Shown: piece by piece, positions 21,244 to 32,566 of the stretch
Layout of the letters: each line of letters starts with the position of its first letter
Position numbering within the stretch: the stretch's first letter is position 1
Source of the DNA: Rhizoclosmatium globosum
Lineage: Eukaryota > Chytridiomycota > Chytridiomycetes > Chytridiales > Chytriomycetaceae
Length of the DNA stretch: 64,000 nucleotides
Direction of reading: 5' to 3'
NCBI GenBank assembly: GCA_002104985.1
Contig: MCGO01000059.1
Span: 207,401 to 271,400 of the forward strand
The notes under the pieces: generated by a model
The model's database searches: none
Told to the model about the DNA's origin: nothing
Seen by the model: only the letters and a program-made list of their open reading frames with translations
Position numbers and translations under genes: made by a program

Positions 21244-22221
21244 ATGCCTTGGATCAACGGTGTATTCGTACAGAAGTATTTTGAGGGAGCAATCCCGGCG
21301 TCAAGTTCCACGGATGCACTGTCCCCGTGGAACGTAATAATGCACGAAAGCAAGGAGTATCAGTATAACATCAACGAAGCCGAAGGAGGTGGAGCACTGC
21401 CGTACAAACTCAACGTGGCAAAGGACGGCTACAAGTGCATCCCGCACGCCAAAGACACGTCGCCATTCACGTACGAACCATCGACAAAAACAGTCACCTT
21501 TGGGACGCAGGCGTACGCAACCGCCGCAAAGTTGAAGGCCGGGCTCCTGAGCGAAGGCATCGACGACGGCTTAATTCAGTTCAAGGACCCGCCGCAGTCG
21601 CCGCCAATGTGGATTGTCCTGAGCGACGAGTCTGACCTGACTCAAAAATTAAACCAAGAACACAGACACGTCAGCTTGGCAACGGCGGGAACAATGTTCG
21701 AGGACTTCAGTGTCTTTGAAGGAATACTCGTCAAGGGCGCCGTGATGGAGTATCGGGAATGTGTGGGGAAGCTGCCCAAGAACAGAGAGAATCAGAATAT
21801 CTATGGCAGGGATTATCTGTCCGTTGGAATCCCGGAAGATATCGGTAATGCTGTCAGGGACTTCATTATGCATGTCCATGGATTGTCCATCAACGATAAG
21901 AGCTTTGGAACCTTGCACCAGGGCTTCTACTGGCAGTCAAACAACGCTGACTATGACAAGGTTCCGTGCATTGCAATGAATGAGAGACAGGATGTCAAGA
22001 TTCTTACTCCCGCACATGCACTTGAAGCAGTTGGAAAGAATCTCATGGGTGACGCTCACTTTATCATCAAGACTGTCAGAGGTAGTCCATTTGATGATCC
22101 TGACAGAGAACCGCCTGCCAAGGTCACCTTTACACTCGCTTTGTTCCAGATTGAGAGGACCACTACCTTTGGACCTCCTCCTTTTCGTATCTCAAAGTCT
22201 AAACACCTTCTCTATTTGTAA
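21244..22221 (+). CDS. Orphan intronless gene of unlike composition
   Basis: One open frame of 325 residues from the ATG at 21244. The frame stays open back to 21109, and an earlier start there would add a basic segment (RRKQSRFLGGW, LKKKSTPFKK). I recognise no domain. The protein is soluble-looking, rich in beta-prone stretches (YQYNINEAEGG, KVTFTLALFQIE), with no TM. Its codons strongly favour C or G at third positions, unlike the AT-leaning genes on either side. That suggests a different history, such as transfer or insertion. An AATAAA lies right after the stop. Confidence 0.6.
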   Translation: MPWINGVFVQKYFEGAIPASSSTDALSPWNVIMHESKEYQYNINEAEGGGALPYKLNVAKDGYKCIPHAKDTSPFTYEPSTKTVTFGTQAYATAAKLKAGLLSEGIDDGLIQFKDPPQSPPMWIVLSDESDLTQKLNQEHRHVSLATAGTMFEDFSVFEGILVKGAVMEYRECVGKLPKNRENQNIYGRDYLSVGIPEDIGNAVRDFIMHVHGLSINDKSFGTLHQGFYWQSNNADYDKVPCIAMNERQDVKILTPAHALEAVGKNLMGDAHFIIKTVRGSPFDDPDREPPAKVTFTLALFQIERTTTFGPPPFRISKSKHLLYL

Positions 22222-22393
22222 ATAAAGTGTCATTACTATACCCTCTCAAATGAAGGATCTCAGTTGTTTAGAGTGTGGCGGTTTTAGCTTCCATTCCACA
22301 TTATCTGAGATTTACGTGGTGCTTCATAAAGGGATGTCCGGTACCCTACAATGAAGGGGAAAATCCTCTTTCAAACGAATTCACATTCACAAT

Positions 22394-23236
22394 ATGGACC
22401 CTTTCCTGTACGTCGTCATGCACACATCACTGCTCTGGATCTCTCTCTTCTTGCAACTGTTTTTGACGCTCTCCAAACAAAATGATAAGAAGACTCCAAC
22501 GATATACATTATTCACATCCACAACTGGTCCTTCATTGCCCAAATGGTTGTGACCCTGATTCAATGTACATCAGCAAAGGATATTATTTCGTGTTGGATA
22601 ATGTCGATTGTGAACGTGGAAGGAGCCATGTTGCAAATGATTTGCTCCAATATTTATATTGCCTCTGCGTTGATTATGTTGATGGGGACAAAGGGAAACA
22701 CGCTTTGGAATGCGATACTTGTTTGTATTCCATCTATGGGATGTGTACTACGCATTTTGCATATCGATGTCGCTGTTGATGAAACGCAATTGCCTGTTTT
22801 CAATGTTTGCGATTTTACTTTGTCTTGGAATGGAATCTACATCTCCGACGCTATACTCTGTTTCTATTCGTTGGCGTTTCTGGTTGCCTTGACGGTTTTG
22901 TCTAACCGTGAACCAGAGATGTCGGCTGAAGTCAAGGCACAGATTCCAGCCAAAGTTCGTATTTTCAAGTTGATGATCAAGATACGCTTATGGATTCTTC
23001 CCATGATTAGCGTCGTAAAAGGTGTGTGCGATATTCTATTGCGTAGATGGCCAACTTCCAGGCTTCTCGTGCTTAATTTGTGTCTCTTTCTGGATTTTTT
23101 GCTGCTAAACGTTGAGATTTTGGCTGTTCAGTCTCAAGGGCCCAGAATATCCACAGTCATAACGAGAACAATTGATAGACAAGACGGGAGTATGAAACGT
23201 TCCATGCAGACGTCCCGAGATCAATCAAATATCTAA
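22394..23236 (+). CDS. Seven-transmembrane protein, copy 1
   Basis: Intronless, 280 residues, starting MDPFLYVVMHTSLLW. Seven hydrophobic segments are visible, near residues 5-27, 44-60, 70-104, 110-125, 150-175, 200-220 and 228-250. The short loop KKTPTIYIIHIHNW after TM1 and the loop with QIPAKVRIFK before TM6 are conserved with the copy at 24677. The arrangement is GPCR-like, but no known family motif (DRY, NPxxY, retinal Lys) is evident, so this is best called a lineage-restricted 7TM family. CFAP300 sits between the two copies. Confidence 0.75.
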   Translation: MDPFLYVVMHTSLLWISLFLQLFLTLSKQNDKKTPTIYIIHIHNWSFIAQMVVTLIQCTSAKDIISCWIMSIVNVEGAMLQMICSNIYIASALIMLMGTKGNTLWNAILVCIPSMGCVLRILHIDVAVDETQLPVFNVCDFTLSWNGIYISDAILCFYSLAFLVALTVLSNREPEMSAEVKAQIPAKVRIFKLMIKIRLWILPMISVVKGVCDILLRRWPTSRLLVLNLCLFLDFLLLNVEILAVQSQGPRISTVITRTIDRQDGSMKRSMQTSRDQSNI

Positions 23237-23330
23237 GTCACTATTATTATTTTTTTAAAGACTTGAATTTTCTATTTGTTCGGCTTTTATAAATGGTTTC
23301 AAAATTCAATTAAAGATTTGTCAAAAAACG

Positions 23331-24561
23331 ATGGCATTCAACACAACAAACAACGACACTACTTCCCCCGAAATCGAAGAGCTTCCCACCCTCCTCCAAA
23401 CAGAATCTTCAAAAGCTGCAGCCGCATCACACCTCGCTCACCCCCATGTCACGCGCAAACCCCTCATCATAGACCTGTCAAAAGAAGCCGAGGACGAAAA
23501 ACAAAGCACTGCTGCAGCTGCTGAACAAGTCCACACTGCGTTCGAGTTTTTGAATGTAAACGAACCGAGGTTTAAGTTCAGTTGGATGGAAAAGGCGCGA
23601 TTGACTGGGTGGGAGGATAAAGACGTCCAAGCACATTTATTCAAATGGTAATACAAAGGCTTCGCGTAGAAGAACGGCGTTGGATTAACTCATTTTTATG
23701 GATATCATAGGGGTATGCAAGAACACTGCTATTTGAAGCGCTTTACATTTGATCGGAATCTTGGACCGTATGAAGTAGATGGGTTCTTGTTGGACTTTTT
23801 CAACGATGCGGAGGTTCAGAAGCAGTTGAAGGTTGAATTCTTTTTTTTTTTGGTCTCTTGATTTTATATTGACGCGAGGTATGAAAGGTTCAATGTACGA
23901 TGGACCGGTGGGGGAATTTGGGACGCGTGAGTAAGGTTGAGAAGGAGGAGACTATGCATACTGTCACGAGTTTGACGTTCTTTGATCGCTTGACAACGAA
24001 AGCTGGTGAGAGTGATTTTTTTGTTGGTGGAACAGTGGGGTAAACAACGTTTATTTGCTAGACATCATCAGAGTTGACGGATCCATCCGAAAATGCATGG
24101 ACGAGTACACTGATGGAGGCTTTCTTGTAGCAGACGAGCTTCGTAAATGCTTGTTGATGCCTGAAGCCGAGACGTATCCGGTGTTTAGCGAAGCTGATAG
24201 ACGCGAGTTTGTGTTTCATGTGTTCAAAGCTGTTTGTCTTGGAGGAAGGCTTTGTCAATATGAAGATGAAATTGGGCCCTATTTGGATGCGACGAAGAAG
24301 ATTTATAAGGACTTGATTAGGTATGTTGTTTTAGTTTGATGTGATAAGAAATATTTAATTTTGGGGAATAGTGTGACAAAAGACAGAGAAACCGGAAAGT
24401 TAGCGGTTTCGTCGCATGTGTTTCAAATTAAGAGTCTGGAAAGTAGTGTGTCCCCACTGTTTCCAATCCAGCATCCCCAAAACTTTTGTTACATCAGTGT
24501 TGACCCCGTAAAGAGATACGTAAACGTGTTTTATCACGCAAGCGATGTTTATTACAATTAG
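23331..24561 (+). CDS. CFAP300: Cilia- and flagella-associated protein 300
   Basis: Five exons, 23331-23647, 23711-23831, 23888-24005, 24062-24320 and 24372-24561, give 334 residues. The core matches the CFAP300 (C11orf70) family closely: KWGMQEHCYLKRFTFD, VDGFLLDFF, GNLGRVSKV, SLTFFDRL, CMDEYTDGGFLVADELRKCL, then EADRREFVFHVFKAVCLGG and LCQYEDEIGPYLDATKKIYK, with FCYISVDPVKRYVNVFYH at the end. In animals this protein is needed to pre-assemble or transport axonemal dynein arms. Its presence shows the organism builds motile flagella (zoospores). An extra 60-residue Ala/Glu-rich N-terminus precedes the core. Confidence 0.93.
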
Positions 24562-24676
24562 ATTTGAATTAAATCCCTCTTCCTGTTTCTTTTTTCATGA
24601 TAACACGTACTTCACCAGATTTTCATTTTGGCAACGAAAACAAGTCCCACAACAACCGTCAACACTTGCGCTGAAA

Positions 24677-25591
24677 ATGGACCCATTTTTGTACGTTTTC
24701 ATGCACACATCGCTTCTTTGGATAGCGATATTCCTTCAGATTCATATTGTGGTCTTGTCGAAACAACGTGACCGAAAGACACCAACGATTTACATAATCC
24801 ACTTGCATAACTGGTCCTTTATTGCGCAAATGATTGTAACTCTCGCGCAATGTACACTTGCGCAAAATTGGATCTCATGTTGGGCTATGGTGATTATAAA
24901 TGTTGAAGGGGGAATTCTGCAAATGGTTTGCTCAAATATTTACATTGCTGCAGCGTTGCTTGTTATTATGGGCAACAAGAGTAATACAGTTTGGAAAGGT
25001 TTCCTTGTTTGTATTCCGGTATTTGGGGCTGCATTGAGGTGCTGGCAAATAACCATATCTGTCGATGAATCACAAGTTTCAGAGTTTAATGTTTGCGATT
25101 TTACAGTATCATGGATTGGAATATATGTTTCAAACGCGATACTGTGTTTGTATTCCATTGGATTCTTGATTATGCTGTCAATATTCTCAGTACGAGAATC
25201 AGAGCTGCCAAGTGACGTCAAGTCGCAGATTCCAGCAAAAGTTCGCATATTTAAGACGTTATTGAAATGGAGATTGTGGGTTTTGCCACTAATAAGCGTG
25301 ATCAAAGCCGTTTGTGATACTTTATTGCGTCCGTTACCAACGGTGAGGTTACTCGCCATTAATGCGTGTCTATTTCTGGATGTTTTGCTCTTGAATCTCG
25401 AAGTCCTGATGGTACAGTATCATGGGTCTAGAATGTCAACCGCACTTGGAGGACGCACGGAAAGAACCCCAGAGTCAATGGCTGAGAAAAATGGTTCCGC
25501 TGATAAACCAATAGAACGACCCGATAATGGGATGATTGTGTCCGCAAAACGATCTATTCTTTCGTCACGCGACCCATCATTTATAGCTTAA
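24677..25591 (+). CDS. Seven-transmembrane protein, copy 2
   Basis: Paralogue of the 22394 gene, intronless, 304 residues from the ATG at 24677; an upstream in-frame methionine exists but lies outside the homologous start. It shares MDPFLYV-MHTSLLW, KTPTIYIIH-HNWSFIAQM, VEGxxLQM-CSNIYIA, FNVCDF and QIPAKVRIFK. The cytoplasmic tail is longer and Ser/Arg-rich (RSILSSRDPS). Both copies have the same number of membrane spans. It ends only 15 bases before the next ATG on the same strand, so its terminator must lie in the next gene's leader or further on. Confidence 0.75.
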   Translation: MDPFLYVFMHTSLLWIAIFLQIHIVVLSKQRDRKTPTIYIIHLHNWSFIAQMIVTLAQCTLAQNWISCWAMVIINVEGGILQMVCSNIYIAAALLVIMGNKSNTVWKGFLVCIPVFGAALRCWQITISVDESQVSEFNVCDFTVSWIGIYVSNAILCLYSIGFLIMLSIFSVRESELPSDVKSQIPAKVRIFKTLLKWRLWVLPLISVIKAVCDTLLRPLPTVRLLAINACLFLDVLLLNLEVLMVQYHGSRMSTALGGRTERTPESMAEKNGSADKPIERPDNGMIVSAKRSILSSRDPSFIA

Positions 25592-25606
25592 TAAATTGTT
25601 GAAAAA

Positions 25607-28600
25607 ATGGAGCCGATTCGAGAGGCGTCCCCACTTCCCCCAGCTGCACCGTCAAACAAACGAAAAAGCCTATCGTTCTTGCTTGAGAACGTGGAGCAAG
25701 ATCTCCCTGCTCCTGGCCAAGCCCATACTGGAAAGAAACTCCCGCCAATCAACAACAATCCTACTTCAAAACCCGTCGAAACTGTATCGAACCCAAAGGC
25801 AAAGAAAGCAATCCGACCACACGAGTTTGTTCTTGGAGCCAAAGACGGACGCGCTCGGACACCAAAAACGAAACATGAACAATCCGATGTGGGGGAATCC
25901 GACTTGATTGCTACAAACAATGCACGATCTCTGTTAGAGGCGTCTTCAACAGCCGATGAGCGAGTTAAGCGTTTGATGAGACGCGCATCAAAGAACTTGG
26001 TCGTTCCTCATGTGCTTGATGGAGTGGCAATGGTTTGTTCCCTTATCAAGCCCAAAAATCACTGTTATTGACTGATTGTGAAATAGCTAGCTAAAGCCAA
26101 CGTAATCCACCCGGCTGATGTTTATGTTCTCAATGTCGCTAATAGTCAACTTCGTTTTGTCGTGCCTGAAGATCTGTCACTCTTTGAGAATGTTCACACT
26201 TTCCACGGAGGAGAGAATTTATTGCCGTTCGCTAAGTTGGGTGCTCTTCCGAGCTTGAGGAGACTCAGCTTACCATTTAATGAGATTTCGGATTTGGATT
26301 TGGAAGTGGATGGCTTATTCCCATTGTTGGAGGTATTAGCAGAGTTATTACGATTGTAACATTAATGAATATTTTAGCAATTGGATCTTTCGTACAATCA
26401 TACATCCCCCGCAGCTGTTATTGTTCTGGCCACGCTACCTTCCCTGAAATCACTTGATCTCACTTCAAACCATATCACATCATTACCCATCCAGCTCATC
26501 ACAAGTATGCCTCAATGGCGAGAAAAAGTTATCGAGTTATTGCTTCCAAATCAAGTAGCCTTCCTCGACGCGACTTTGTTTAGCCGAGGAATGGACTTTC
26601 CCCTGAACTCTTTACACTTCAACCTCCAGCTGGCCCTCCCACCGGATTTTCACGATCAAAACCTCTCTCCCCATCTGCTCCATTAGTTCATGATGCTTTC
26701 AAACCGATCCTCGAAGCAACTGCAAAAGAGGAATTTGAAGTTCCTACTGCTCCTCCTCCAACCACACCTGGCCCCCCGCCCCCACAACCTCCGCCCACAG
26801 CGAATCCAGACTTAATTAAAGTTCCTGCTGCGGAAGCTTTACCTCCTCCTGTCACCAAAAATACTAATGATGCAATCCAAGATGATGATAACGAAGTTGT
26901 CAACATGGCATTCAGTGAAGACGCTGTACGCGTGCATACTGTCAAGAACAATGAAATCAAGTCGGAAGTTCTTGTTGAACCTACGATTGCGGCTTTAATT
27001 GACGCGGGGGCACTTCCTTTAGAGCCTCCTGTGACACGAGTTGCTAGTTCACATGCGTTGATTGTGCAGACGCCTGCTGAAGACAGGGAATTAAATATGA
27101 TGTCGCGGCCGGTTGAAGGGTTAGTTGCGTTTGCTGTTCTTGAAAGTCTGGTTTTGGAGCGGAATGGTCTTTCAAGTGAAGACTCGTTAAGGATTTTGGG
27201 ACACTTGCCAAAGTAAGGCTTGATACAAGTTTAGTTATTTTTAATAATGTGTGAAACAGTTTGAAGAAACTCAACTTGAATTACAACAAGTATCGGACGC
27301 TGTTTTTCCTTGCGATGCATCAGCAAACGGATGAAGATGAGAGTCCTCCACTTCCGTTCCAGATGGTCAAATATGATGGATTTCATAAGTTGCAGGAACT
27401 TCGGATTGCGTTCAATCGGATTGATTCAACACAGGGACTGCTGGCTTTGATTCATTTGCCCGTATTGAAATACATTTGGATAGAAGGGAACCCTGTACTT
27501 GCTAGATTTGGTAAAGAGCAAGTTTCTCATGCGAATGCAGTTGGGGCTGGAACTGAAGGTAAAAACTCAGAGTTTTCGAAAACAAAATGACATCCAACTC
27601 ATCTTCACTCAATCAGTTCCAGATCAGCCAACAAACTTCAAACACTGCGATCCACTCAAACTCTTTCCTCGGATTTACGGTATTGAAATCCTGGACTTGA
27701 TTTATCAAGCACCTCCATCAGTGCTCGAGGACACGTATTATGCGCTTGCACCTGTTCGTGCAACAGGCGCAGTCGCGCTTCGACGAATTGTTCGTCCACC
27801 TCCTCATGATGATGACTGGAATCCTGTTCTTGTAACTGCAACGGAGCCTGCAAAACCAGGAGCCCTTCCTCATACTGTTGGAGAAGCTGTGAAAGTTACG
27901 CTGGAGGAATTGCAAACACGTCGAAGGGACATTAAGTTGACGGATGAGGAGGTGAAAGAGACTGTCCGCGCTGGACGAGTATTGACGCTCAAGGAATTGA
28001 AGCGGATCCGAAAACGTGAAGAAAAGGAAGTCCAAAAAGCAGAGGAGCGGAAACGGGAGGAGGAAAAGAGAATGTATGAAGAAGAGTTGGAGAAGGAGCG
28101 GAAAAAGATTGAGGAATTACAGGCTGAGAAACTGCGAGAGGAAGAGGAAGAAGCAGCCCAAAACAACCCAGTGGAAATCAATGTGGATGAAGGGGAGATT
28201 GATGACGTTGCCCCAATCATGCTTCCTACAGTGGTTAATCCCGATGGAACCGAAATGGTGTATGACCCCGATGCAGAAGACGGGACTTTCTTGACTGGAG
28301 TCCATATCACTGGCGGTGCAGGAGACTCTGCATCCCAACCGCAACCCCAATCTGAAACCGACGACTCCAACCAAGTCGGCGAAATCCCCACAGACTCCTC
28401 CGCCCCCTTCCAAGACCCACCAACAACAAACCCCGCCCTCCCAGAAACAGATTCATCCTCCCAACTAGACTCCACCTCCACATCCCTCTCAACCTCCACC
28501 TTCGACAACCCAAACGACCCCCTCTACCCACCCCACGTCCTCCGCCGCCTCCACAACACCACAAACCCAAAACCCCACCAAAAACCCCCCGCAGCCGCCC

Positions 28601-29266
28601 GCGCCGCCGAACAACGCCGCGAAATGGCCCGCATCCATCAATTCCCAAACACAATCCAAGCATCCCTCCGCGCCCTCCGTCACGCGCTCACGAACCCGAT
28701 CTCGTATTGGAGGCTGATGGAGGATTCGTATGCGAAGCCGACGTTCGCACATACGGTCCGCGTGCGGGATGCGGCTGCGGAGGCGGAGGAGGTGAGGAGG
28801 ATGAAGGTTCTGAATGGGGGTGGTGTTTATGTGAGTCCTGCGGAGAGGGAGGAGGTTTTGAGGAGGGAGTATCAGGCTGAGATGGAGGCGAAGGTTGGGG
28901 GTGTGAAAAGGGAGGAAGGTGTGGGTGGTGGTGGTGGGGAAGGGGGTGTTGGTAGAGCTGTGAGTTCGACGGGGAGGAGTGAGAGTAGTTCGAATGCGGA
29001 TGCCATGGTTGGACCGGAGTCTGGAAATGTTTCACCTGCGAATTCCATGTGGTGAGTTATTTGATATTACATTGATGCCGGAATGTAGGGGGGCTAACCA
29101 TGTCGCGCTTTCCAGGACAACAATCGCAATCAAAACACAAGCAGAACGCGAAGCCGCAATCGTAGCCGCAACCCGAGCCGCCAAAAACGTCAACACCACA
29201 GCCAAAATCGGTACTTTACCTCCCACGCCCTCATTCCAACCCCTTCCTAAACTTAAACTAAACCTC

Positions 29267-29297
<31 letters not shown>

Positions 29298-30185
29298 AAA
29301 AAAAAAAAAAATAGCCGGCGACGGAAAAGCAGCCAAAGCAATAACATCCCACCTCCAAATCCAAGTCCCCAAACTCAAAGGCCTCTTCCTCGAAGAAGAC
29401 GCCCTCCACCTCGCCCAACAACTCGCGCAAGAACAACTCTCCAAGCAAATCAAGAGCATCAATGAAGAGAACGATGACGATGCTGCGGGTGGTGATAAGG
29501 ACGCGAATAGCGGCGGCGGAGTTGGGGATGACCTTGTTTCCGTGAATTTATTTGGAGGCGGGGTTGTTGGGGTGAGTGATGGGAGTCGGAGTACGAAGGA
29601 GACGGGGTCTGATGTTGCTGGAGCGGGGAAGAGTGCTGTTGTGTTGCGGCTTGAACGGGAGAGGGAGGAGGAACGGGAACGGGAGCGGCTTGTGCAAGAG
29701 GCGGCGGAACGGGCGAGGGTAGAGGCTGAGGATGAGGATGATGAGGAGGAAGATTATTCGTCCCCTCAGCGTAGGTTGACTCCTAATGAAGCGGCGGTGC
29801 TGGCGGAGAAACGCGCTGCAGAGTATAAAAGGAGGATGTTGGAGAATAAGAAAGTAAGCGACGCGAAACGACGGTTTGGGGCTAGGAAGTTGAGGTATAA
29901 GGATGAGTTTGAGGAAATGGGGGCGATGATGAGTGCTGTGGATGAAAAGCTTGAGGCTATTGAAACTAATTTGGGTGAGTTTCCTTGTTTGAATTACATT
30001 GATTAGTAACTCCTGTTGTCGCGTGAATATCAGCCTCCATTCTGAATAGTAGCATCATGCACAAACACGTCCCACAGTCCCGTAAACTCATAACGGAGGT
30101 ACAGTCCGAATATAAACGGATTGAGAAAATGTACAATGAATCCGCTTTGGCCGCCATTGAAGCGAGTAAAATGAAAGCCAAATAG
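25607..30185 (+). CDS. LRR and coiled-coil protein resembling XRRA1
   Basis: Exons 25607-26032, 26087-26332, 26378-26504, 26630-27212, 27260-27558, 27617-29051, 29116-29210, 29315-29974 and 30034-30185 keep one frame (1340 residues). The 125-nt intron at 26505 (GTATGC...CCAG) is uncertain. Without it the reading stays open to 26686 through LLLPNQVAFLDATLF but then needs a one-base shift. LRRs: LPSLRRLSLPFNEISDLDLE, LEQLDLSYNHTSPAAVIVLA, LKSLDLTSNHITSLP, and LQELRIAFNRIDS then LPVLKYIWIEGNP. KLFPRIYGIEILDL follows them. The C-terminal half is long charged helix with Pro-rich and acidic linkers. Repeat order and length are like XRRA1. The cellular role is not clear. Confidence 0.65.
29268..29311 (+). 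repeat. C20A24 homopolymer pair at a 3' splice site
   Basis: Twenty C then twenty-four A directly before TAG and the exon at 29315. It replaces the normal pyrimidine tract of the intron in the XRRA1-like gene. Exact lengths may be affected by sequencing. Confidence 0.85.
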
Positions 30186-30370
30186 TAATGGTTCTCGATG
30201 GATGCTTGACATTCACGCTTGACACCGAGTAAAAAAAGTAATAATAATAGTTATAATAGTGTTTTAGTTTGTGTACCTTTTCGGTTGTGTACCCCATGAA
30301 ATGTAAAGATTGTATGCCAACAGCAAAAAACAGCATCCCCCAATTCCCAATTGAAACAAATCAACAAGTT

Positions 30371-31224
30371 TCAACACAATGCCCAAATCTTGAGTGGAGC
30401 CATAATCCGATCCCGCATAGCAGAATCGCCATTCACCCACACCTCCACGCGTCGACCCAACACCGCCACCGCATCCACCTTTTCAGTAAACCCAATCAAA
30501 CTCACTTGAGACTGAGACTTTGAAGGAGACTGAATCTGAGGACAATCAAGAACAAGCATGTAGAGCATCTCAATCAACGCTGCAGCATTCTGAACACGGG
30601 TTTCGTCAGTGGAGTCTACAGGGATCACGTAAAACGCTGCATTCAAGAGTTGAGAAAGGGTCAAGAACGAGGAACGAGGGAATTGGCGTTCGTGGATCCA
30701 TTCGGGTGCGTTGTTTAGGTCTGTTAGGAGGAGGGTCGTGCGGAAAGCGGGTGTAGAGTGGATGGCACGGTAGAATGAGAGACGGGATGGGAGGGAGTAG
30801 GAGCGTAGGTGTGTCCAAGTTTCATCTTCCAATGTTTCGAGGGAGATTCGGGATGTGTTTTGAGGAGGGGATGTTTGAATGAATGTTGTGATCTGGATTG
30901 TTGTTTTTCAGTGAGGGAATAACGTCATGGGGATTACGTACAAGGTTGACAAGCTGAACACCGACTTCGCGGTCAAGAGTCTTGTTCAGTTTTGAAGGTG
31001 AATCTGGGGTGGGTGCATCATTCGTGATAAGATGCAGGAACGTCTCGATAATTCTGTATTCGTGGTTCCTGAGCCAAGTTGAAAATGACCATCGTTTGAG
31101 AGAGTGAAAGAGGATTGAGTCGTAAAAGTCTGGTGTTTTCAACAGATCCATTTGGAGAAAACTGATTAGCCACGCGAGAATAAGCCTCTTATTTGAATTC
31201 CGAGTGGTAGTCGTCGTAGCACTC

Positions 31225-31264
<40 letters not shown>

Positions 31265-31786
31265 CAGTTGTCGCCAGTTGGGCAATCAGAAGCATTGGAT
31301 CGTGGATGGTTCTATTCACATCATTTGACAAGTCCTTTTGCGACTGGAGAAAGAAAGAGCGAAAGACCGTTGACGAGTGTGTGTGCAAGATTGAATTGAG
31401 AATTGAGGCCAAGTGCAGGAACAAGTCCGAGTTAACCCTAGGGTTATCCTTCTTCTCCTTCTCCTTCTTCTGAGTGATAGTCTGAGTCTGAGTGAGAGTG
31501 AGACACCAGGGCAGTGTCGTTGAAAGCAGCAGGGCAATGTCCGTGCTAAAGTAGGAAAGTAGGAAAGTAGGAAAGTAGTTGAAGTTAGGGTAGTTTAGTT
31601 CGAGTTAGGGTAACTTATCAGAAAGAGAAACAAACTCAACTCGTTCGGAGTCCACACCGAATTCGAAAACAGATTCGATGCCCACGAAAGCACCGATTCG
31701 CACTCGCCATCATCGGACACATTCGAAAAGATGAGCGAGGCAACCCGAGGAAGCGTCGTTGGTTTGATTGGTGGTTGGGACAGCAT
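30371..31786 (-). CDS. Hypothetical helical protein
   Basis: Minus-strand model: exons 31786-31656, 31545-30942 and 30892-30371, 418 residues. The second intron (49 nt, GTACGT...CCAG) is solid. The first is weaker (donor GTGGAC); it was picked because it gives FSNSVTDIALLLSTTLPW in frame. The protein is alpha-helical, ARM-like in feel (FLHLASILNSILHTH, LILAWLISFLQMDLL, LIEMLYMLVLDCPQ) but unrecognised. A GTA microsatellite at 31225-31263 codes a polythreonine run. The first intron holds four copies of AAAGTAGG-like units near 31550-31580. It converges on the XRRA1-like gene, with 185 bases between the stops. Confidence 0.5.
31225..31263. repeat. GTA trinucleotide microsatellite (13 units), coding
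   Basis: Thirteen GTA units on the plus strand are read as threonine codons by the minus-strand gene at 30371-31786. Length variation would change a polythreonine run without breaking the frame. Confidence 0.85.
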
Positions 31787-31993
31787 CTTCTTTTGTTTGT
31801 TTGCTTTTCCGAGTCAATGCACTCGCTTTTCGGACAACTTTGAGCAGTTGTAATAGGTTGTAATAAGGAAAGGAAAGAGAAACCATAAATTCATTCGTAA
31901 ACATGTTTATTTTGTTTTGTTTTCATTTCGTGTAATCACATTCATACACCAATACACCATACACATACCTACAGAAACGACAGAGTTAGAGAT

Positions 31994-32566
31994 TCAATCA
32001 TGGTAAATGATAGAGAGAGAGAGGAAACAAGGAAAACGAATCAGACAACCCCGTAAACGAGGAATGTTTTCGCCCTCAAAAAAGCCAAGAGACCCAGGTG
32101 GGTTCCCTTCTTGCCATAAAGACTCGAAGTCCCAGGCACTCAAGGCGGCGATAAAATGAGGATATGTTTGTTCATCATATTCAATTTCGCTCTTGTTTTT
32201 TGTTTTGATCGAGGAGGTTGATGTTTACCTTGATCAACGGTGCCTTTTTGCAGTTTGGTTGGAGACTGGCTACTCCTTGATCCAGGTGCGATGCCTTCTG
32301 ATGTCTAGTGTAGCTGAAGGAAGGGGTTAGATCATAGGTCTTTCAGGTTTACAATGAACTAGAGGGACAGAGAGAGACGGAAGAAAGGGTGCTCAGTAGG
32401 AAGGCAGGATGTTATTGTTCAACATAATGAGATTAAGACGTTTGGTTCACATCTATTTTGGGTGATCATCGACGCACTCCTTTTCTGCTGTCATAGAGAG
32501 AGAGAGAGAGAGAGAAGGGACTGCGGGGGGTGGAACACGTACCATCTGAGTCTGGGTTGATGCCAT
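31994..32566 (-). CDS. Possible small spliced protein (96 aa)
   Basis: Minus-strand model: ATG at 32566, exon to 32543 (MASTQTQM, donor GTACGT), exon 32297-32229, exon 32191-31994. The last exon is protein-like (IEYDEQTYPHFIAAL, AWDFESLWQEGNPPG) and all joins keep frame. The second intron would be only 37 nt, short for this genome. Another reading of exon 2 without that intron also stays open (TSEGIAPGSRSSQSPTKLQ). So a transcript is likely but its protein is uncertain. The first intron contains a GA microsatellite near 32494-32516. No family recognised. Confidence 0.35.

Noticed and set aside
21109..22221. Viral capsid-type protein
   Set aside because: The basic N-terminus and beta-rich body are suggestive only; no motif supports it.
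27870..28508. 212-codon minus-strand open frame rich in Ser
   Set aside because: Mirror of the charged coiled coil of the XRRA1-like gene; the sense strand has in-frame splice joins on both sides.
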